NCBI RefSeq assembly: GCF_937936315.1
Contig: NZ_CALGWU010000037.1
Coordinates: forward strand, 1-18,784
DNA: 18,784 nucleotides
Direction: 5' to 3'
DNA from: an uncultured Capnocytophaga sp.
Lineage (GTDB): Bacteria; Bacteroidota; Bacteroidia; Flavobacteriales; Flavobacteriaceae
Made by a program: the position numbers and the translations under genes. Position 1 is the stretch's first letter, and each line of letters begins with the position of its first letter. The notes below the pieces were generated by a model. That model saw only the letters and a list, made by a program, of their open reading frames with translations, ran no database searches and was not told the origin of the DNA. Below, in pieces: positions 15,201 through 18,784 of this stretch.

Positions 15201-16556
15201 ACCTATGCGCTGATAGTTATAACCGTTATAGCCTACGGAATGAATGGTGCCATTGGCATAGAGTTTCATCGTAGCGAAATCTAATCCCTCACCACGCACC
15301 AACATATCGGTGCTGATAGCCCCTATACTAGGGTCATCTAAAATTTTGCCTAAATGGAATTGATTGGTAGTGAGTGTTCCTTTGAAAGCTGTTTTATCGG
15401 TGTGAGTAAGGTCGTCTAAAGAGCCATCGATATGAGCTTCTCCATCATTAGTTTTCAGTAACACATTTGTTTGCAAAGAAGTAGTTCGGTAAGCGAAATC
15501 ACCATCTAAGGAGAACATTCCCAGCCTTTGCAGTTCCTCTGGAATACTTTTACCCAAGATTTCGGGCATTAAATAAGCCAAATCGTTATAAATACTCTCG
15601 GCGTGTATCCCCTTGCCAATAACAGCAATATTAGCGTGTTCAGAAAGCAGATTTTGGAAAGCCAAATCACCTTGTATAAGTGTATTTTGATAGGATATTT
15701 TACCTTGAGGAATCACAAAATTGTTCAAGGTACCCTTCATAGTTACCCCTTCTAACACTATATCTCTACCACCGTTAAAACCGTTATAAAAAGTGTTCAA
15801 ATCGGTGGTGTTTACTTTAGCTTTAGGCAGATTGACATCAAAAACTACTTTATTTACAAAATCGCCAAAACTACCATTATGAGGCAGCATTGTTATCGTA
15901 CCTTGAATATCGGTTTGTGGTGTTTGCAGTCGCAAATCCTTAGCCTGCATCAAGCTATCAGTATAACTAAAATAGGTATTTAGGTGAGTAACCTCCAATT
16001 TATCGTCGAAATGGAAGTTACCTTCTTTCATATCAAAGAAAACTTTACTCCCCAAGACTTTAAAATCGTTAATCGTTGTGTTGAGCCGGCTGACTTTCAG
16101 TATAGAAGGGTCCGGATTATTTTCATTGGAGATATAACAATAACTATCTTTGAGCTCTATACTTTTGGCTTTCATCACAAACTTACCCGTACTGGGTTCG
16201 CCCGAATCGAATTTATTTACAAATACATCAAGATTTGAAAGGGTGTCGCCTTTGTGAGTTTTCATATTGAAAACGAGGCTATCCCCTTTGACATTGCCAA
16301 AGTACAGATTACCCTCAATGAGTTGTTTGAAGTCTAAAATAGAAGTAGTGAGTTTTTTAGCTGAAATGAGTGTATCCTGTTTATGGTCGCGAATAAGAAT
16401 GCGTTTCACATCTACATCACCATTGATTTTCACGTGAATACGCTCGATATTTAAGTCGATACCAAATTCCTTATTCAGATAAGCCACTGCTTTTTTAGCG
16501 ATGAAGGTTTGAGTGGCAGGTAAGGTCAAAAGAAGAGCCGTAACCCCTAGTAACAC
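12216..16556 (-). CDS. tamB: Translocation and assembly module protein TamB
   Basis: TamB is an inner-membrane-anchored periplasmic protein that spans to the outer membrane and works with an Omp85 partner (TamA or BamA) in outer-membrane assembly and lipid transport. The span given begins at a GTG at 16556 (1446 aa, MLLGVTALLLTLPATQ). The frame stays open 20 codons further, encoding a basic stretch KKLRKILVRFF before the same hydrophobic segment, which is the expected signal anchor. That stretch has no ATG, GTG or TTG; its best start is ATC at 16604. The body is long, beta-repetitive and AsmA-like. The last 400 or so residues match the TamB/DUF490 C-terminal domain, with SELNYKLEDQDRKQMQAFSL and the final GVGLTYSVDFNTF. 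No tamA is visible. It follows gyrB by 117 nt from the GTG, or 69 nt from the ATC, on the same strand. Confidence 0.92.
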   Translation of the reverse strand: MLLGVTALLLTLPATQTFIAKKAVAYLNKEFGIDLNIERIHVKINGDVDVKRILIRDHKQDTLISAKKLTTSILDFKQLIEGNLYFGNVKGDSLVFNMKTHKGDTLSNLDVFVNKFDSGEPSTGKFVMKAKSIELKDSYCYISNENNPDPSILKVSRLNTTINDFKVLGSKVFFDMKEGNFHFDDKLEVTHLNTYFSYTDSLMQAKDLRLQTPQTDIQGTITMLPHNGSFGDFVNKVVFDVNLPKAKVNTTDLNTFYNGFNGGRDIVLEGVTMKGTLNNFVIPQGKISYQNTLIQGDLAFQNLLSEHANIAVIGKGIHAESIYNDLAYLMPEILGKSIPEELQRLGMFSLDGDFAYRTTSLQTNVLLKTNDGEAHIDGSLDDLTHTDKTAFKGTLTTNQFHLGKILDDPSIGAISTDMLVRGEGLDFATMKLYANGTIHSVGYNGYNYQRIGINGEFRNQVFSGKIDARDPNLKMSFNGLADLSGKNNKFDFQADITLADLHALHFMEMDSISQFCGKVVIDISGNQLDDIVGKIAFKNTNYINSAGDFSFKDFEVVSTLNNGIKEITINSPDIVSGNVKGKFKLIELKKVLQNAVGSIYTHYNPYKIEKNQYVDFHFNIYNKIVEVFVPKVKIGSNTFVNGNIDADRGSFKFQMKSPSINAYDNQIDSLSLEIDNKNPLYNTYFEVKKADFGVYAIQDFNLINTTIKDTLFFRTEFKGGDTGKDTYELNFYHTLNKKQESIIGIKKSLIDFKGNAWYINRENAMNEYNKIVLNRTADTIKVSNFKMAHQNQYINLSGLITTKDYKNLHLVAHNVALDKIVPEMKGLNLTGTLNGNVSLTQRGNLYYPSADLFIQYFKLNGYDYGDLEVGIFGNNDLSSFDVGAFFSNGRALGFATRGKINLDKKKGTLLDLTAHFKDFALSPFNPFLEGIFYDLRGTMSGQVKINGSVTDPLMDGALTLHKAGVGITYLKLNTDIQEGAQIKVNNKTFDINNWLLTDTAYKTQATLNGSIRHNRLLDWFLDLKLQTLGKRFMVLNTPYTDDALFYGTAFMKGNATIKGALDEIAIKVNAKTEEGTSFKIPLSDSESVGDDSFITFIEKGDKKIQINRDLESIKGLELNFELDILPSAEVEIVMDKKTGSNLVGRGAGTLLIEINTNGKFNMWGDFITYSGFYNFKYENIIDKRFTVLPGGSISWSGDPLKATLRDLKAAYNLNANPSSLLESKQYNRKINTQVIIKLEGELMRPETLFDITFPDSSPSLVSELNYKLEDQDRKQMQAFSLLAQGSFMSEKNTDNRLLAYNLFETAAGLFNQLLSDEDNKLNLGVSYEAGINDGPSDINSDRLGFTVSTQITEWASVNAKVGIPVGGVSRTAVAGNVEVQFRLNPDGSLIAKIFNRENEWQQYMLDRIGYAQGVGLTYSVDFNTFKGLMQKIFKKGGKVLEPKNEK

Positions 16557-16635
16557 AAGGGTTATAAGGAAGAAACGGACGAGTATTTTTCGTAATTTTT
16601 TGATAGAATGAGTGTTTTAGTTGCTGTTTATAAAG

Positions 16636-16661
16636 TAGGGGCGTTTTGCAAAACGCCCCTA
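16636..16661. repeat. 26-bp perfect palindrome between gyrB and tamB
   Basis: TAGGGGCGTTTTG and its exact reverse complement abut without a spacer, centred at 16648/16649. It is GC-rich at both ends in an AT-rich gap and lies 12 nt after the gyrB stop. On RNA it forms a strong hairpin, but no U tract follows on the minus strand, so it is more like a REP-type dispersed palindrome than an intrinsic terminator. It may still protect or trim the 3' end of gyrB mRNA. Confidence 0.85.
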
Positions 16662-16673
16662 TAAATAATCATA

Positions 16674-18650
16674 TTACGCGTCGATTTTAGCATATTTAGC
16701 GTTTTTCTCGATAAACTCACGACGTGGAGGCACTTCGTCTCCCATTAGCATAGAGAAAACGCGGTCGGCTTCAGTAGCGTTATCAATAGTTACTTGGCGG
16801 AGAGTACGGTGCTCGGGATTCATAGTTGTATCCCACAACTGGTGGTCGTTCATCTCACCCAAACCTTTGTAACGCTGGATAGTTACATTGCCCATTTCGG
16901 CAGAAAGAGCATCGCGTTGTTTGTCGTTCCAAGCATATTCCTCGCGTTTACTACCTTTACTCTTCACTAAATAAAGGGGTGGTGTAGCGATATACACGTG
17001 ACCGTTCTCGATGAGTTCGCGCATATAGCGGAAGAAGAAAGTGAGGATAAGAGTTGTAATGTGTGAACCATCGACATCGGCATCACACATAATAATCACT
17101 TTATGATAACGCAGTTTACTCAAGTTAAGTGCTTTAGCATCTTCTTCAGTACCTACAGTTACCCCTAAAGCAGTATAGATATTCTTAATTTCGTCACTAT
17201 CGAACACTTTGTGTTGCATTGCTTTTTCGACATTGAGGATTTTACCTCTAAGTGGCAATATCGCTTGGTTATCTTTATTGCGTCCTTGTTTAGCAGTACC
17301 TCCCGCTGAATCCCCCTCTACGAGGAAGAGTTCACATTTTGTTGGGTCTTCTTCAGAGCAATCAGCAAGTTTACCAGGGAGACCACCACCGCTCATCACG
17401 CTCTTACGCTGCACCATTTCACGAGCTTTGCGCGCTGCCTGACGAGCTTGAGCTGCCAAAATGACTTTCTCTACAATAGTTTTGGCATCATTAGGATTTT
17501 CTTCAAGATAATCTTCGAGCATTTGCCCAACGGCTTGAGATACAGCCGAAGTAACTTCACGGTTACCAAGTTTGGTTTTTGTTTGCCCTTCAAACTGAGG
17601 TTCAGCCACTTTCACCGAAATAACTGCAGTGAGCCCTTCACGGAAGTCATCACCTTCAATCTCTACAGGATTCTTTTTATCCTTACTCATTTTCTCGAGT
17701 AAGCCCGATTTATCAGCATAGGCTTTAAGGGTACGAGTGAGCCCCATACGGAAGCCTTGCAAGTGAGTACCACCTTCGGAAGTGTTAATGTTATTCACAT
17801 AGGAATGGAGGTTTTCGTTGTAAGAGTCGTTGTAAATCATAGCAACCTCTACCGGAATGCCATTTTTTTCACCTTCCATACCGATTACCCCACCAATGAT
17901 AGGCATACGGTTGCCATCGAGGAATTTTACGAACTCTTTCAAACCATTTTCTGAATAGAATTTCTCGGTAATAAAGTTACCTTTTTCGTCCTTATTACGG
18001 AGGTCGGTAAGGGTGATGGTAATACCTTTATTTAAATAAGCCAATTCGCGAATACGAGCGGCGAGGGTATCATATTTATATTCAGTAGTTTGTTCAAAAA
18101 TCAATTCATCAGGGTGGAAAGTAACTTTAGTACCGCGTTTATCGGTTTCGCCCACCTGTTTTACAGGATATATAGCAACCCCACGCTGATACTCTTGTTC
18201 CCATATTTTGCCATCGCGGTATACGGTAGCCTTTAAATGGTCGGAAAGGGCATTCACGCAGGAAACCCCCACACCGTGCAAACCACCAGACACTTTGTAA
18301 GAACCTTTATCGAATTTACCACCTGCACCGATTTTGGTCATTACCACTTGGAGGGCAGAAACGCCTTCCTTTTTGTGTATATCAACGGGGATACCACGAC
18401 CATTATCTTCTACGGTAATGGAATTATCTTCGTTAATTGTTACGGAAATAGTATCGCAATAACCGGCAAGAGCTTCGTCGATAGAGTTATCAAGCACCTC
18501 ATAAACAAGGTGGTGCAAACCGCGAGGTCCTACATCACCGATGTACATAGAGGGGCGCATACGCACGTGTTCCATCCCTTCGAGGGATTGGATATTATCC
18601 GCTGAATAGTCAGCAGGATTTAATTGTTCGTTATCTAATTCTTCTGCCAT
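16674..18650 (-). CDS. gyrB: DNA gyrase subunit B
   Basis: This 658-aa ATPase subunit of gyrase powers negative supercoiling with GyrA. The GHKL ATPase domain has YEVLDNSIDEA (Glu51 general base, Asn55), EDNGRGIPVD (Asp82) and GGLHGVG (122-128). The transducer has the QTKTKLGN loop (356-363). The Toprim domain carries LVEGDSAGG (Glu445) and CDADVDGSH (Asp523, Asp525, Asp527). The tail has RYKGLGEMN and a normal C-terminus without the approximately 170-residue insert of proteobacterial GyrB. QTKTKLGN together with the DVGPRGLHHLVYEV motif favours GyrB over ParE. It has a perfect consensus promoter 25 nt upstream and is the first gene of a gyrB-tamB-topA row. Confidence 0.97.
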   Translation of the reverse strand: MAEELDNEQLNPADYSADNIQSLEGMEHVRMRPSMYIGDVGPRGLHHLVYEVLDNSIDEALAGYCDTISVTINEDNSITVEDNGRGIPVDIHKKEGVSALQVVMTKIGAGGKFDKGSYKVSGGLHGVGVSCVNALSDHLKATVYRDGKIWEQEYQRGVAIYPVKQVGETDKRGTKVTFHPDELIFEQTTEYKYDTLAARIRELAYLNKGITITLTDLRNKDEKGNFITEKFYSENGLKEFVKFLDGNRMPIIGGVIGMEGEKNGIPVEVAMIYNDSYNENLHSYVNNINTSEGGTHLQGFRMGLTRTLKAYADKSGLLEKMSKDKKNPVEIEGDDFREGLTAVISVKVAEPQFEGQTKTKLGNREVTSAVSQAVGQMLEDYLEENPNDAKTIVEKVILAAQARQAARKAREMVQRKSVMSGGGLPGKLADCSEEDPTKCELFLVEGDSAGGTAKQGRNKDNQAILPLRGKILNVEKAMQHKVFDSDEIKNIYTALGVTVGTEEDAKALNLSKLRYHKVIIMCDADVDGSHITTLILTFFFRYMRELIENGHVYIATPPLYLVKSKGSKREEYAWNDKQRDALSAEMGNVTIQRYKGLGEMNDHQLWDTTMNPEHRTLRQVTIDNATEADRVFSMLMGDEVPPRREFIEKNAKYAKIDA

Positions 18651-18674
18651 AATTTTATTATCGAATCAAGGGTG

Positions 18675-18704
18675 CAAATTTAGTAATAATTTGTGAATTA
18701 ACAA
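18675..18704 (-). promoter_or_regulatory. gyrB promoter
   Basis: On the minus strand TTG (18704-18702), exactly 19 nt, then TAAATTTG (18682-18675) matches the consensus perfectly, with a GCACCC discriminator. The leader to the ATG at 18650 is about 18-22 nt. The spacer and -7 are almost wholly A/T. Confidence 0.85.
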
Positions 18705-18730
18705 AATTTATTACCGAAGGAGGACAGAGA

Positions 18731-18768
18731 AAAACTCCCTGATGAATTAGATTCTATCAGGGAGTTTT
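18731..18768. terminator. Terminator of a gene beyond the right edge
   Basis: AAAACTCCCTGAT (18731-18743) and ATCAGGGAGTTTT (18756-18768) are exact complements around a 12-nt loop. On the minus strand the stem runs into TTTTT then CTC, a better tract than TTTTGC on the plus strand. This suggests that it ends a gene transcribed toward gyrB from outside the window. It also insulates the gyrB promoter. Confidence 0.85.
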
Positions 18769-18784
18769 GCATTAATTATTTGAG

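Noticed and set aside
1..18784. CRISPR arrays, tRNA or rRNA genes, insertion sequences, integrase or toxin-antitoxin genes
   Set aside because: I looked for regular spaced repeats, transposase or integrase motifs and structural RNA signatures and saw none. Long genes fill most of the window, and the gaps are accounted for by promoters, terminators and short repeats.

Overview
This AT-rich window comes from a Bacteroidota chromosome, most likely class Flavobacteriia. A Capnocytophaga-like species is my best guess, but that is inference without a database search. The evidence is a SusC/SusD pair, a DUF4476 protein, a TopA with Toprim C-terminal repeats, few Shine-Dalgarno sites, and repeated matches to the Bacteroidota promoter TTG-N19-TAnnTTTG.

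Layout, left to right. (1) 1-6380, minus strand: a probable operon reading susC-like -> susD-like -> cytoplasmic alpha/beta hydrolase -> an unrecognised gene cut by the left edge. This is an outer-membrane nutrient uptake pair followed by a possible intracellular hydrolase, with no glycosidase in view. (2) 6381-6656: a divergent regulatory region. The susC promoter region has a palindrome at -33 and a T9 tract in its spacer. The greA promoter is followed at once by a terminator-like hairpin. (3) 6657-7541, plus: greA and a HIT-family hydrolase as an operon, ending in a 20-bp perfect inverted repeat shared with the convergent thioredoxin gene. (4) 7621-8852, minus: thioredoxin and a secreted DUF4476 protein, each with a promoter candidate. 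(5) 9071-9520, plus: a small lipocalin-like lipoprotein with its own promoter, sharing a bidirectional terminator with topA. (6) 9639-18650, minus: gyrB -> tamB -> topA, in that transcription order. gyrB and topA each have a recognisable promoter. A 26-bp perfect palindrome lies between gyrB and tamB, and tamB has no ATG at its expected N-terminus.

The genes are mostly housekeeping: supercoiling (GyrB introduces negative supercoils, TopA relaxes them), transcript rescue (GreA), thiol redox (Trx) and envelope biogenesis (TamB). The SusCD-hydrolase unit is the accessory part. I see no new multi-gene system. The points worth checking are regulatory: the greA leader terminator, the susC spacer tract, the tamB start, and several families of short intergenic repeats, two of which sit on promoter -33 positions.
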